Part shown: positions 16,508-25,626 of the stretch, one piece after another
Layout of the letters: the number at the start of each line of letters is the position of its first letter
Numbering within the stretch: position 1 is the first letter of the stretch
Origin: Bacillota bacterium
GTDB taxonomy: Bacteria > Bacillota > Clostridia > Christensenellales > Aristaeellaceae
DNA length: 64,000 nt
Assembly: GCA_023421395.1 (NCBI GenBank)
Contig: JAEZTL010000008.1
Location: forward strand, 20,552 to 84,551
Reading direction: 5' to 3'
Notes under the pieces: generated by a model
The model's database searches: none
Seen by the model: only the letters and a program-made list of their open reading frames with translations
Told to the model about the DNA's origin: nothing
Made by a program: the position numbers and the translations under genes

Positions 16508-18823
16508 ATGGCCGCGACGAACGACTGTCCCGTCCGCTGGCGGGGCGCATGGATCGGGTTTGACCAGGGGCGAGATGCCTACGACCCTTCGATTCCCTAT
16601 TATTGCGCCGACGATTTTGAAAAGGGCGAGAACCAGCCCTTTCTGCCGCCGCCGGCGCTTCTGCGGGGCGAATTCACGATTCCGGAAGGACGGGTACGCG
16701 CGGCGCGCCTGCGCGTGGCGGCCTACGGTCTCGCGGAAGTGTACCTGAACGGCGTGCGCGCCGTGACCGGGCATATGATCCCCGGCCTCAGCGATTACCG
16801 AAAGCGGGTGTACTACCGGGAATTCGACGTGGCGGCGCTCGTGACGCCGGGCGCGAACGCCCTCGGCGCGGTGCTGGCGGACGGCTGGTACGCCGGGTAC
16901 ATCGGCCTCAACCCCCGCGGATGGTGGGGGGCGAACCCGCGGCTGAGCCTGATGCTGACCGTGGAGTACGCCGACGGCAGGGCGTTTGAAATAGGGACGG
17001 ACGAAACCTGGAAGGCCGCCTTCGGCCCGTGGCGTTACGCGGACATCATGCACGGCGCGGGCTACGACGCGCGGCTTGAGCGGGAGGGCTGGACGCTGCC
17101 GGGCTATGACGACGGCGGCTGGGCGAGCGTGGATACCGGTGCGGCGTACGGGCACGTGCCGGAGCCTCATCCCGGGGTACCGGTGGTCGAGCACGAGCGC
17201 ATCCCCGTGGCGGAAAGGCTTGCGGCGGATGAGGATTCGGTCATTCTGGACTTTGGCGTCTGCTTTTCCGGCGTTGTGCGCATCACGGTATCCGGCGAAG
17301 TGGGCGCCGAGATCGGCATCCTGCACGCGGAGCAGCTGAAGGACGGGGAACTGTACCTGCGCGGCAACCGCTCAGCCGAGGCGCACGACCGGTACATCCT
17401 GCGCGGCGGCGCGGAGGAGAACTTTCAGCCGGAGTTCACCTACCACGGCTTCCGGTATGCAAAGGTCTCCGGGCTGAAGCGCGCGCGGCTGATCCGTGCG
17501 GAAGGCGTGGCGATTGGGAGCCATCTGCCCGGTGAGACAATATTTGAAGCGGAGCATCCGGTGGCGCAGCGCGTGTTCGAAGTGGTGAAAAACACCATGC
17601 GCTCGAACCTCTTTGAAATGCCCACGGATGTCTGCGCCCGGGACGAGCGGCTGGGCTGGGGCGCGGAAGGGCACTTTGCGATGCACACCGCCGTCTATCT
17701 GAATGACAACCGGCTGTTTTTGCGCAAGTGGCTGCGGGACATCGCCGACGGTCAGATGGAAAACGGCAGTTTCTGGGCCAACGCGCCGGCGGTCATGATG
17801 AAGGATGTGCTGCCCTTCGCCGGCGACATTCAGTCGGACATGGGCGTTCACGCCGCGTGGCTTTTGATCACGATGTACGGGGACGCCGAAGGCGTGCGGG
17901 GCTATTTTCCGGCGCTGGAGCGGTACTTCGCCTACATGGAGGGCAACAGCGACAGGCTCCTGCGCTTCGCGACGGCGCGGGACTGGCTGGACCTTGGCCA
18001 CAACGGGCGGTCGGACTTTGACCACGGGTACGGGAAGTGTCCCGCCGTTTTGATCGGCACCGCCTACTTCGCGAGATCGGCGCAACTGATGGAGGACATC
18101 GCCCGCGCGCTGGGCGAGGATGGCCGGGCGGCCTGCTACCACGAAATGTACGGCAAAATCCGCGCGGCGTTCCGCACCTATTTCGTGGGGCGAAACGGCC
18201 TGATCCGCAGCGCCACCCAGGGCGGCGCGCTGCTGGCGCTGACCTTCGGCCTTCTGGAAGGCGGAGAGATCGAGGCTACCCGCGAATGGCTGAAAGCGGA
18301 CATGGCCGAAAAGGGCGGGATCACCTGGGGCACGGCCACCACGCCCTTCGCGCTCTACGGGCTCGTCCAGGCGGGCCTCCCGGAAGAGGCGGCGCGGTTT
18401 CTGACCCGGACCGAGTTCCCCAGCATCGGTTACATGATCGCCTCGGGCGCCACCGCCGTCTGGGAGCGCTGGGATGGCATTCTGAACGGCGAGTACCACC
18501 CGCACCCGATGAACGCCTTCAACCACATTGGCCTTGCCACCGTTGGAGCGTTCATGGTTTCGTCGCTGGCGGGCATCGCGCCGATGGCGCCCGGGTTTGA
18601 AAAGATCCTGCTTCAGCCCGTCGTCAGCCGGGAGATCGGCGGCGTCCGCGCGGTGTACACAAGCGTCCGGGGCGATATTGAGGCCGCCTGGCGCGTCGAA
18701 GGGGACGAACTTACCTACCGGTGCCGCATCCCCGCGCCGGCGCTTCTGCGCCTGCCCGGGTTCGAACGGGCGCTGCCCCCCGGAGAACATGAATTTAGGC
18801 TACGGTTTCCCCAAAATCAATAA
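16508..18823 (+). CDS. GH78 alpha-L-rhamnosidase
   Basis: 771 residues, no signal peptide. N-terminal beta-sandwich domains (about 1-340) include the GH78 carbohydrate-binding module pattern VYLNGVRAVTG and LADGWYAGYIG. The (alpha/alpha)6 barrel follows, with RDERLGW at 378-384, where the family's general acid lies, and WERWDG at 652-657. The usual TGDA after RDERLGW is GAEG here, and the C-terminal NHYxxGxVGEW block reads NHIGLATVGAF, so subsite shape may differ. It removes terminal rhamnose from imported oligosaccharides such as rhamnogalacturonan fragments. GGAGG precedes the ATG. First gene of a six-gene operon. Confidence 0.88.
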   Translation: MAATNDCPVRWRGAWIGFDQGRDAYDPSIPYYCADDFEKGENQPFLPPPALLRGEFTIPEGRVRAARLRVAAYGLAEVYLNGVRAVTGHMIPGLSDYRKRVYYREFDVAALVTPGANALGAVLADGWYAGYIGLNPRGWWGANPRLSLMLTVEYADGRAFEIGTDETWKAAFGPWRYADIMHGAGYDARLEREGWTLPGYDDGGWASVDTGAAYGHVPEPHPGVPVVEHERIPVAERLAADEDSVILDFGVCFSGVVRITVSGEVGAEIGILHAEQLKDGELYLRGNRSAEAHDRYILRGGAEENFQPEFTYHGFRYAKVSGLKRARLIRAEGVAIGSHLPGETIFEAEHPVAQRVFEVVKNTMRSNLFEMPTDVCARDERLGWGAEGHFAMHTAVYLNDNRLFLRKWLRDIADGQMENGSFWANAPAVMMKDVLPFAGDIQSDMGVHAAWLLITMYGDAEGVRGYFPALERYFAYMEGNSDRLLRFATARDWLDLGHNGRSDFDHGYGKCPAVLIGTAYFARSAQLMEDIARALGEDGRAACYHEMYGKIRAAFRTYFVGRNGLIRSATQGGALLALTFGLLEGGEIEATREWLKADMAEKGGITWGTATTPFALYGLVQAGLPEEAARFLTRTEFPSIGYMIASGATAVWERWDGILNGEYHPHPMNAFNHIGLATVGAFMVSSLAGIAPMAPGFEKILLQPVVSREIGGVRAVYTSVRGDIEAAWRVEGDELTYRCRIPAPALLRLPGFERALPPGEHEFRLRFPQNQ

Positions 18824-18837
18824 GGGAGGATTCCACC

Positions 18838-19797
18838 ATGAAGAAGCTGCTGGCCCTGGGACTTGTCGTCATGATGCTTTTCGCAACCGCCCTCTCCGCC
18901 GCCGCCGAGGAACCCTACTACATCGGATTCTGCAACATGTTTATGTCGGAAGATTTCTTCATCACCGTATCCAAGGGCCTGCATAAGGCCGCCGAGGAGA
19001 GCGGCGTCAAGCTGGAGGAGAACTTCGCGCAGCGCGACGCCGTGGTCATGACCCAGGCCATCGAGACCTACGTGACCAAGGGCGTCGATCTGGTCATCGA
19101 CTTCAACGTGCTGCCGGAAACCGGCTCCGCCATCGCCGCGAACCTGAAAGCCAAGGGCATCCCGATGATCTCCATCGACTGCCTCTACGAGGATGCGTAC
19201 TTCTTCGGCGTCAACAACTACGGCGCGGGCGAAGCGCTGGGCGACGCGGCGATCACCCAGGCCCAGAAGAAGTTCGGGGACAAGCTGGAGTACATCGTCA
19301 ACGTCTATGACGCCACCTCCGGCGACGAGATCAAAAAGCGCAACGACGGCGTGACGGACAAGCTGAAGGCCGTCTACCCCGACGCGGAAATCGTGTGGCT
19401 GGACTGCCAGGCGGACGACGTCAAGACCGCCGCGCTGACCCGCGACTGGCTGAGCGCCCATCCCGACGCCACCAAGATCGTGTTCGTCGGCCAGAACGAC
19501 GACCGGGGCTACGCCATCAATACTGTTGTTGAGAACGAGGGCCGCCGCGACGACTGCATCATCGTGTCCCACAACGCCGATCCCAGCGCCATCGAGAACC
19601 TGAAGGCCCACAAGGATGGCTCCACCGCCTGGCTGTGCACCGCTTCCTATAACTCGCAGCTCTACGGCGAGCAGGTCATCGACATGGCGCTGCGCATCCT
19701 GAAGGGCGAGGGCGCCGATCAGATGGAATACACCAAGGTAACCGTCGTGACCCCGGAGAACCTGGACGAATACCTGGCCTCTCTGGAAGCGGCATAA
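18838..19797 (+). CDS. Rbs-type sugar ABC transporter substrate-binding protein
   Basis: 319 residues, periplasmic-binding-protein type I fold (RbsB/Peripla_BP_4). Signal peptide ends LSAAAEEP, again a signal-peptidase-I site with no lipobox Cys. The mature N terminus YYIGFCNMFMSEDFF and the hinge region near IVFVGQNDDRGYA follow the RbsB plan. GGGAGG lies before the ATG. It belongs to the CUT2 importer with the next two genes. A rhamnose or related monosaccharide ligand is inferred from the GH78/GH105 neighbours. Confidence 0.92.
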   Translation: MKKLLALGLVVMMLFATALSAAAEEPYYIGFCNMFMSEDFFITVSKGLHKAAEESGVKLEENFAQRDAVVMTQAIETYVTKGVDLVIDFNVLPETGSAIAANLKAKGIPMISIDCLYEDAYFFGVNNYGAGEALGDAAITQAQKKFGDKLEYIVNVYDATSGDEIKKRNDGVTDKLKAVYPDAEIVWLDCQADDVKTAALTRDWLSAHPDATKIVFVGQNDDRGYAINTVVENEGRRDDCIIVSHNADPSAIENLKAHKDGSTAWLCTASYNSQLYGEQVIDMALRILKGEGADQMEYTKVTVVTPENLDEYLASLEAA

Positions 19798-19835
19798 TAC
19801 GGAAACGATCAAGGCATCGGCCGGATTCGGCTTTT

Positions 19836-19871
19836 GCCCGGAAGGGCGCCGCGCGCGGCGCCCTTCCGGGC
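19836..19871 (+). repeat. Intercistronic hairpin after binding-protein gene (copy 3 of 4)
   Basis: Perfect 17-bp stem (19836-19852 with 19855-19871), 2-nt centre, no T tract; it lies between the binding-protein stop and the ATPase start. Same arrangement as copies at 1690, 14240 and 38081. Confidence 0.8.
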
Positions 19872-19900
19872 GATCCCACTGGAACGGGGATGGTGATGGA

Positions 19901-21385
19901 ATGAGTATTCTGGCCATGAAGGGCATCTACAAGGCGTTTCCCGGCATCGTGGCGGTGGATCACGTGGATCTGACGCTGGAAAAGGGCGAAGTGCTGGCGC
20001 TGGTGGGCGAGAATGGCGCGGGCAAGTCCACCCTGATCAAGATCCTCTCCGGCGCGTACCAGCTGGACGGCGGCGTCATCGAGATCGAGGGGAAGGTCCG
20101 CCCGCCCTACAACACGCGGGAGGCCATTGACCTTGGCATCGGCATCGTCTACCAGGAACTCAACTACCTGGGGGCCATGTCCATCGCGGAGAATCTGTTC
20201 ATCGGCCGTGTGCCCACGGCGGGCGCGCTGCACAAGGTGGACTATGCCAAGCTCTACCGGGACGCCGCGGCGGTGATGAAGGAGTTCGGGCTGGACCATC
20301 GGACGCCCGAGACGCCGGTGGAGGCGCTGTCGGTGGCGGAAAAGCAGTTGGTGGAGATCGCGCGGGCGTTCACGCGGGACGTGAAGATTCTGGTGATGGA
20401 CGAGCCCACCAGCGCGCTCAACGACGCCGAGACGGACAACCTCTTCCGGCTGATCCGGTCGATGAAGGCGCGGGGCGTTTCGATTATTTATATCTCCCAC
20501 CGGCTGGGAGAGATCTTCGAGATCGCCGACACCGTGCAGGTGATGCGCGATGGCAGGAACGTGGCCAAGGCGCGGGTTTCGGACACCTCCCGAGACCAGA
20601 TCGTCGCCTGGATGGTGGGCCGCGAGATCCGCGACATGTACCCGTCCCGCGACGCTTTGGTGGGGCGCGAGGTATTCACCGTCGAGGGGCTCGATACCGA
20701 CTTTCTGAAGGATATCGCCTTTGACGTGCGAGCGGGCGAGGTGGTGGGCCTTTTCGGCCTGATGGGCGCGGGCCGCAGCGAGATCGCCGAATGCATCGTG
20801 GGGCTCAGGCCCTGCCGCGGCGCGAAGATGTCGGTGGGCGGCAAGGCCTACCGGCCGGTCCTCCCCATCGACGCCATCCGAAGCGGCATCGCCTACGTGC
20901 CCGCCGAGCGAAAGAGCGACGGCGTCAACCTGATCGCGTCGGTCAAGGACAACATCACCATCGCCAACCTGAAGAAGGTGGCGCCGAGGGGCATCCTGAA
21001 CCTCGGCCGGGAGGCGGAGCTGGCCGGGGAGTGGGTGAAGCGGCTGGGCGTCAAGACCAGCGGCATCATGGCCGAGGTGGACAGTCTCTCCGGCGGCAAC
21101 CAGCAGAAGGTGGTCATCGCCAAGGGCCTCAACACCGAGCCGACGTTCATGATCCTGAACGAACCCACCCGGGGCGTGGACGTGGGCGCCAAGGTCGAGA
21201 TCTACAACCTCATCAACGACCTGTGCAAAAACGGGAAGGCGGTGCTCATGATCTCCTCGGAGCTGCCGGAAATCATGAGCATGTCGGACAGGATCTACAT
21301 CGTGCACGAGGGCCGCATCACCGGGCAGCTGGACAAGAAGGACTTCTCGCAGGAGACCCTGCTCAAGTACGCGATCGGAGGGTGA
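19901..21385 (+). CDS. CUT2 sugar ABC transporter ATP-binding protein (RbsA/MglA type)
   Basis: 494 residues with two fused ABC domains. Domain 1 has Walker A GENGAGKST at about 37-45, signature LSVAEKQ and Walker B LVMDEPT. Domain 2 has the family's degenerate Walker A (GLMGAGRSE), signature LSGGNQQK and Walker B MILNEPT, where Asn replaces the usual Asp. Asymmetric nucleotide sites are normal in this family, so domain 1 probably provides most ATP hydrolysis. It is the only sugar importer in this window with its own ATPase. Confidence 0.92.
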   Translation: MSILAMKGIYKAFPGIVAVDHVDLTLEKGEVLALVGENGAGKSTLIKILSGAYQLDGGVIEIEGKVRPPYNTREAIDLGIGIVYQELNYLGAMSIAENLFIGRVPTAGALHKVDYAKLYRDAAAVMKEFGLDHRTPETPVEALSVAEKQLVEIARAFTRDVKILVMDEPTSALNDAETDNLFRLIRSMKARGVSIIYISHRLGEIFEIADTVQVMRDGRNVAKARVSDTSRDQIVAWMVGREIRDMYPSRDALVGREVFTVEGLDTDFLKDIAFDVRAGEVVGLFGLMGAGRSEIAECIVGLRPCRGAKMSVGGKAYRPVLPIDAIRSGIAYVPAERKSDGVNLIASVKDNITIANLKKVAPRGILNLGREAELAGEWVKRLGVKTSGIMAEVDSLSGGNQQKVVIAKGLNTEPTFMILNEPTRGVDVGAKVEIYNLINDLCKNGKAVLMISSELPEIMSMSDRIYIVHEGRITGQLDKKDFSQETLLKYAIGG

Positions 21386-21387
21386 CG

Positions 21388-22365
21388 ATGACCATGGAGC
21401 ATGAGACCGCCCGGGTCTTTCCCCGGAGACTCCAGAAACTGATGAAGAGCGACATCTCCACGATCATCGCGCTGATCGCGCTCAGTGCCGTGTTCGGCGT
21501 CGCCTCCCCGTACTTCTTTACGATGAGCAACCTCATGAACATCGGCACCTACGCATCGATCATGGGCACCATGGCGGCGGGCCTGACGGTGGCGATGCTC
21601 CTCGGCGGGCTGGACGTTTCGCAGTACGCGCTGTCGGCGCTGTGCGGGATGATCATGGGCATCCTGTACGAGTGGGGCATGAACCCCTACCTGACAATGC
21701 TGCTGGTGGTGCTGGCGGGCGTCGTGGGCGGCTGCGCCAACGCCTTTGTCATCACCAAGATGCGCGTCAACCCCATCATCGCCACGATGGGCACACAGTT
21801 TGTGTTCCGCGGCGGCGCCTACCTTCTGACCGACGGCCGCTACATCCGCATCAGCGACCCGGTCTACAGCTTCATCGGCAGCGGCAAGGTATGGGGCGTC
21901 CCCTTCTGCCTGATCATCATGGCGGTCATGTACCTTGTGATCTGGTACGTGCTCAAGTACACCACCTACGGGCGCTATGTGTTCGCCGTGGGCGGCAACC
22001 CCCGCGTCGCCCAGCTGGCCGGCATCAACACGGCCCGGGTGCGCTTCATCTCCCACATCATCGCGGCGGTCACCGCGGCCATCGGCGGCATCATCACCGT
22101 CAGCCAGACGGCGGCGGCCATGCCCAAGCACGGCACCGGCAACGACATGGACGGCATCGCCGCAGTCATCCTGGGCGGCATCGCCCTCGCCGGCGGCAAG
22201 GGCAAGGTGACGGGCACCCTCTTTGGCATCCTGATTCTGGCGGTGCTCCTCAACGGCATGACGCTCTTAAACGTCCAGGCCTACTGGCAGCAGGTGATCA
22301 AGGGCGGCGTGCTGATCTTCGCGGTGTTCGTGGATTCGTTGCGCGGCGGTGGAATGAAGGCATGA
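21388..22365 (+). CDS. CUT2 sugar ABC transporter permease (RbsC type)
   Basis: 325 residues with 8-10 hydrophobic segments, a BPD_transp_2 permease. Typical segments are TVAMLLGGLDVS, GGAYLLTDGRYI and GIAALVILGGI-like GIAAVILGGIALAGGKG near the C-terminal cytoplasmic loop. It starts 2 bp after the ATPase stop (ATG at 21388; a second in-frame ATG at 21394 is possible), and its stop overlaps the GH105 start by 4 bp. Confidence 0.92.
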   Translation: MTMEHETARVFPRRLQKLMKSDISTIIALIALSAVFGVASPYFFTMSNLMNIGTYASIMGTMAAGLTVAMLLGGLDVSQYALSALCGMIMGILYEWGMNPYLTMLLVVLAGVVGGCANAFVITKMRVNPIIATMGTQFVFRGGAYLLTDGRYIRISDPVYSFIGSGKVWGVPFCLIIMAVMYLVIWYVLKYTTYGRYVFAVGGNPRVAQLAGINTARVRFISHIIAAVTAAIGGIITVSQTAAAMPKHGTGNDMDGIAAVILGGIALAGGKGKVTGTLFGILILAVLLNGMTLLNVQAYWQQVIKGGVLIFAVFVDSLRGGGMKA

Positions 22366-23303
22366 CGAACGTAAAGCGGGCGCTCCTCGGCATGGCGCGC
22401 CAGTGCTGGGAGCAGGGGCTGGCGGCGCAGGCCATGCTGGAGACGGGCGACGAGGAGATGCTGGTTCTGATGGCGCACGACTGCGTTGTGCGCCAAAACC
22501 CCGACGGGCGGCTGGCGGATGTGGAATCGACGCCGGCGCTGGTGGATCCGGCCGTGTGCGTCGAGCCGGTGCTGGCGGCCGGCCGCTTGACCGGAGAAGC
22601 GCCGTACGCCCGCGCGGCGGCGCGGAACATCGAGTATCTATTAAGGGAAGCGCCCCGGACGACGGACGGTGCGCGCTTCCACCTCGCCGGCGGGCAAGAG
22701 GTGTGGGCCGACAGCCTGGGCATGGGACCGCATGTATTGATTCTGGCAGGGCATGTGGAGGAAGGCCTGGCCTTCTACCGCGCGGTGAAGGCGCGGCTGT
22801 ACGACCCCGCCACCGGCCTCGTGCGACACAAGTGGGACGAGGCGGCGGGCCGCTTCTCCCGGGACGCGCTGTGGGGCGTGGGCAACGGCTGGGCGCTCAC
22901 CGGGCTGATGCGCGCGGCCGGGGCGTTGAAGGACGCAAAGGGGGAGGCGCTGGAATTCGTTATCCGGGAATTTCACGCGCTGGCGGAGGCCATGGCCCGC
23001 TTCCAGCGCCCGGACGGCCTGTTCTGCGATTGTCTCGACGACCCCGGCACCTATCCCGAGACGGAAAGCGCCGAAATGTTTGCATATTCGCTGTATAATA
23101 TGGTATCATGGGGGATGGTTCCCGGAGATTTCCTCAAGCGCGCTGACAATGCGCGGCGTGCGGTCCGGTCGAGGGTGGACCCGCTCGGGTTTGTGCGCGG
23201 CTGCGCAGGATCGCCGTGGTTTGAAGCGCCCGGCACGTCTGCGGAGGCCCAGGCGCACTATCTGATGATGGAGCGCGCGGCCCAACTGTGTTTGGACGGG
23301 TGA
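22362..23303 (+). CDS. GH105 unsaturated rhamnogalacturonyl/uronyl hydrolase (YteR/YesR-like)
   Basis: 313 residues, cytoplasmic, Glyco_hydro_88 fold. VWADSLGMG holds the catalytic Asp of the family, and HKW followed by WGVGNGWALTGL matches the HxW...RGNGW substrate block, with Val for Arg. It hydrates the double bond of unsaturated galacturonyl or glucuronyl ends left by polysaccharide lyases and releases the remaining sugar. It is shorter than B. subtilis YteR (about 370). The start overlaps the permease stop (ATGA at 22362-22365), which fixes it. Placement with GH78 and the importer points to rhamnogalacturonan-I disaccharides. Confidence 0.85.
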   Translation: MTNVKRALLGMARQCWEQGLAAQAMLETGDEEMLVLMAHDCVVRQNPDGRLADVESTPALVDPAVCVEPVLAAGRLTGEAPYARAAARNIEYLLREAPRTTDGARFHLAGGQEVWADSLGMGPHVLILAGHVEEGLAFYRAVKARLYDPATGLVRHKWDEAAGRFSRDALWGVGNGWALTGLMRAAGALKDAKGEALEFVIREFHALAEAMARFQRPDGLFCDCLDDPGTYPETESAEMFAYSLYNMVSWGMVPGDFLKRADNARRAVRSRVDPLGFVRGCAGSPWFEAPGTSAEAQAHYLMMERAAQLCLDG

Positions 23304-23309
23304 TGGCAC

Positions 23310-24398
23310 ATGGCAAAGAAGACGGACGGCATCAGCCTGGTACGGCATAGCACGATTTACGACGTCGCCAAGGAGGCCAAGGTCTCCCCGGCGACGGTTT
23401 CCCATGTGCTCAACGGCACCGCGCCGATCTCCGTCCCCACGCAAAAGCGCGTGTTCAAGGCGGTTCGGGAGCTGGACTACCGCCCCAACGCCAACGCGCG
23501 TTCGCTGCGCGCCTCGAAATCCCAGATCCTGGGCGTCATCGTGCAGGACATCGCCAGCGAGTACTACGCCCAGTGCACCGCCGGCATCCTGCAGCGCGCG
23601 CAGCAGGAGGACTTTGTCGTGCTGACCACCGACATCCACTTCTGCCCGGACATCCTGCATAAAAGCGTCAAGGCGCTGGTGGACCGCCGGGTGGACGGGC
23701 TCCTCTTTGTCGGCGGTTCCCGGGATCAGGAGAGCATCGGGATGGCGGCCTCGGCGGGCGTGCCCATCGTCATCGGCGACCGGCACCTTGATGGCTATCC
23801 CTGCGCCGAGTTCAACAACGACGAAACCATGTACGGCCTGACTCGCGCGCTTCTCGCGGCCGGCCACCGGCGCTTCGCCTACATGGGCGAGCCGCCGGAT
23901 CGCCAGCAGAACCTTGAGCGCCGCTTCGGCGGGGTGATCCGGGCGCTGGACGAAGCCGGCGTTCCGGAGGAGGACCGGACCATCATCCTCCACCCCATGA
24001 TGTACCCGGCCAAGATGAAAACCGCCTACCAGATCTTCCAGCAGCTCATCCGGGAGACGCCCCGGCAGAAGCTGCCCGAGATCGTGCTCACCTCGAACGA
24101 CATGATCGCCCAGAGCGTCATCAGCGTTGCGCTTCGGAGCGGCCTTCGCGTTCCGGACGACATCGCGGTGTTCGGGTTTGATAACATCTCCATTTCCATC
24201 TACTGTACTCCGTCGATCTCCACCGTTGTGCAGGATCCGTTCCTCCTGGGCACGACGCTTTTTGACATGCTGCTGGAGCGCATTCAGAGCGGCGAGGGGA
24301 AAAATGTCGTGCTGCCGCAGGAGATCGCCGTGCGAAGTTCCGCGCCGGTCCGGCAGGACCTGCTCCGGGCGCAGGGACTCAGGGTCTACCAGGACTGA
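23310..24398 (+). CDS. LacI-family transcriptional repressor (rhamnoside operon)
   Basis: 362 residues. The HTH at about 15-36 reads TIYDVAKEAKVSPATVSHVLNG, followed by the hinge PNANARSLRASKS and an effector domain with GVIVQDI, DGLLFVGGS and AVFGFDNISIS. It starts 6 bp after GH105 and lacks a strong ribosome site, so expression probably depends on reading through from GH105. As last gene of the operon it can form a feedback loop on the paired operators at 16444-16496. Confidence 0.9.
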   Translation: MAKKTDGISLVRHSTIYDVAKEAKVSPATVSHVLNGTAPISVPTQKRVFKAVRELDYRPNANARSLRASKSQILGVIVQDIASEYYAQCTAGILQRAQQEDFVVLTTDIHFCPDILHKSVKALVDRRVDGLLFVGGSRDQESIGMAASAGVPIVIGDRHLDGYPCAEFNNDETMYGLTRALLAAGHRRFAYMGEPPDRQQNLERRFGGVIRALDEAGVPEEDRTIILHPMMYPAKMKTAYQIFQQLIRETPRQKLPEIVLTSNDMIAQSVISVALRSGLRVPDDIAVFGFDNISISIYCTPSISTVVQDPFLLGTTLFDMLLERIQSGEGKNVVLPQEIAVRSSAPVRQDLLRAQGLRVYQD

Positions 24399-24469
24399 TG
24401 CGGAGGCGGCGCATGACTTCGCCCCGGCGTGCGCTTTTTCATGGGGCTCCACGCTGGGCGGCCGTCCTA

Positions 24470-24511
24470 TTGACATTTGAAAAAGCGCCCCTACAATATG
24501 GATTGTAGGGG
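24470..24511 (+). promoter_or_regulatory. Rubredoxin promoter with palindrome across the -10 box
   Basis: TTGACA (24470-24475), 16-nt spacer, TACAAT (24492-24497), about 60 nt before rubredoxin. The -10 box is the inner part of an inverted repeat: CCCCTACAAT (24488-24497), ATGG, ATTGTAGGGG (24502-24511). A repressor dimer on this site would block the promoter. As RNA it could also be a weak terminator for the LacI gene, but only three T follow. Confidence 0.55.
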
Positions 24512-24555
24512 CTTTGACGTTTCTGACGCTACGGACGAAAAGGGAGGGCACGGAT

Positions 24556-24732
24556 ATGAAGCGGTACGGATGCATTCCCTGCGGTTACGTATACGACCCC
24601 ATGGTGGGTGAACCGGAAGGCGGAATCGCCCCGGGTACGGCTTTTGAAAATCTTCCGAGCGGCTGGACCTGCCCGGTTTGCGGCGCGGCCAGGGACGACT
24701 TTGAACCCTATGAGGAGGAAGAGGACAAGTAG
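24556..24732 (+). CDS. Rubredoxin
   Basis: 58 residues with the two Cys knuckles that bind one Fe: CIPCGYVYDP near the start and CPVCGAARDDF near residue 39, and the family's acidic tail (EEEEDK). It shuttles single electrons in the cytoplasm, typically in oxygen- or peroxide-detoxification of anaerobes. The ATG at 24556 has AGGGAGGG upstream. Single-gene unit, with its stop 9 bp from the convergent zinc-ribbon gene. Confidence 0.95.
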   Translation: MKRYGCIPCGYVYDPMVGEPEGGIAPGTAFENLPSGWTCPVCGAARDDFEPYEEEEDK

Positions 24733-24741
24733 AGACTCCGG

Positions 24742-25281
24742 CTATCCGCCTCGGGACGCCTTGCGGCCGTTGACCGCGAAGATGACGATGCGCGCGCCGG
24801 TGTGGATCAGCGTCAGGGCCGGCATGAAGTAGACGAGCGTGCGAGAGAGCTCGAGCCCATTGCCGGACTCGTACATGCTCACCATCAAGAGAGACAGTAA
24901 GCCGGTGAGCGCGGCGGCGCCCAGCGTGCGGCCCGCCGTCGCCATGCGCCCGCCCAGGCCCATGCTTTGAAGGCCCAGCGTGACGAAAGACGAGATTCCC
25001 GCCCACAGCCCCACGAGGACGAGGAGCGGGACGACCGGGATCGTGTTGCTCCCCATCAGCAAAACATACGCCAGGGCCGGCGTCGCCGCCAGAAAGCGCA
25101 GGTTCCGCAGATCGCGCACCTTGGGCGCGGGATCGGCCGGCGCGGCCGGCTCGGCCGGGGGCGCGTCGGGCGGCGCGGGGTCGGGTTCTGCCGCCGGGAT
25201 TTCGGGCCTGGTTCGCTGACAAAGGGCGCAGGTCTTGGCGTCGTCATCGTTCAGCGTTTCACATCTTGCGCATTTCCACAT
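24742..25281 (-). CDS. Zinc-ribbon membrane protein (last gene of signalling cluster)
   Basis: 179 residues. N-terminal RanBP2-like zinc ribbon with C4, C7, C18 and C21, a Pro/Ala-rich linker (about 26-53), then about four hydrophobic segments (LAATPALAYVLLM, VVPLLVLVGLWAGI, AAALTGLLSLLMV, LVYFMPALTLI). No enzymatic motif seen. It is the distal gene of the 12-gene minus-strand cluster, 6 bp after the 108-residue zinc-ribbon gene. A membrane adaptor role is inferred. Confidence 0.75.
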   Translation of the reverse strand: MWKCARCETLNDDDAKTCALCQRTRPEIPAAEPDPAPPDAPPAEPAAPADPAPKVRDLRNLRFLAATPALAYVLLMGSNTIPVVPLLVLVGLWAGISSFVTLGLQSMGLGGRMATAGRTLGAAALTGLLSLLMVSMYESGNGLELSRTLVYFMPALTLIHTGARIVIFAVNGRKASRGG

Positions 25282-25287
25282 GGGAAA

Positions 25288-25614
25288 TCACCTCATAAAA
25301 AGCAGAAGACACAAAATCAGGACGGCCAGCGCCGAGACGGCCGCCACGTCAAGCGCCACCAGAAGGCGCATGAGCCTGCCATAATCCGGTCCGGCCGGGC
25401 GGACGGAGGCTTCCGGCCCGGCTTCGGCCGCGCCGCCTGCCGCTGGCGCGGGTTCATTTCGGGGGCCGGCGAAGCTCAGGCCGTCGCCGATCCGCTCGTC
25501 CGCGAAACGGACGAACGCCCTGTCACCCAGCCCGGCCTGAAGGCGTGAAACCGCGGCGCCGCACGCGGGGCACCGGCCCTCGCCCGCCTGTTTTCCGCAA
25601 TTGGGGCAAATCAT
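25288..25614 (-). CDS. Small zinc-ribbon protein with C-terminal membrane anchor
   Basis: 108 residues. A CxxC-x8-CxxC zinc ribbon occupies residues 3-18, a Gly/Ala/Pro-rich linker follows, and one hydrophobic helix near 83-107 ends the chain, giving a tail-anchored topology with the ribbon in the cytoplasm. It is 12 bp after the kinase gene. Function unknown. Confidence 0.7.
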   Translation of the reverse strand: MICPNCGKQAGEGRCPACGAAVSRLQAGLGDRAFVRFADERIGDGLSFAGPRNEPAPAAGGAAEAGPEASVRPAGPDYGRLMRLLVALDVAAVSALAVLILCLLLFMR

Positions 25615-25626
25615 GGCGCGTCCTCC

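Noticed and set aside
20791..21387. N-terminal extension of the RbsC-type permease frame
   Set aside because: It overlaps the second ABC domain of the ATPase in another frame; the real start is the ATG at 21388.
23094..23099. TATAAT inside the GH105 gene as an internal promoter for the LacI gene
   Set aside because: No -35 box at a usable distance; it is best explained by Leu-Tyr-Asn codons.
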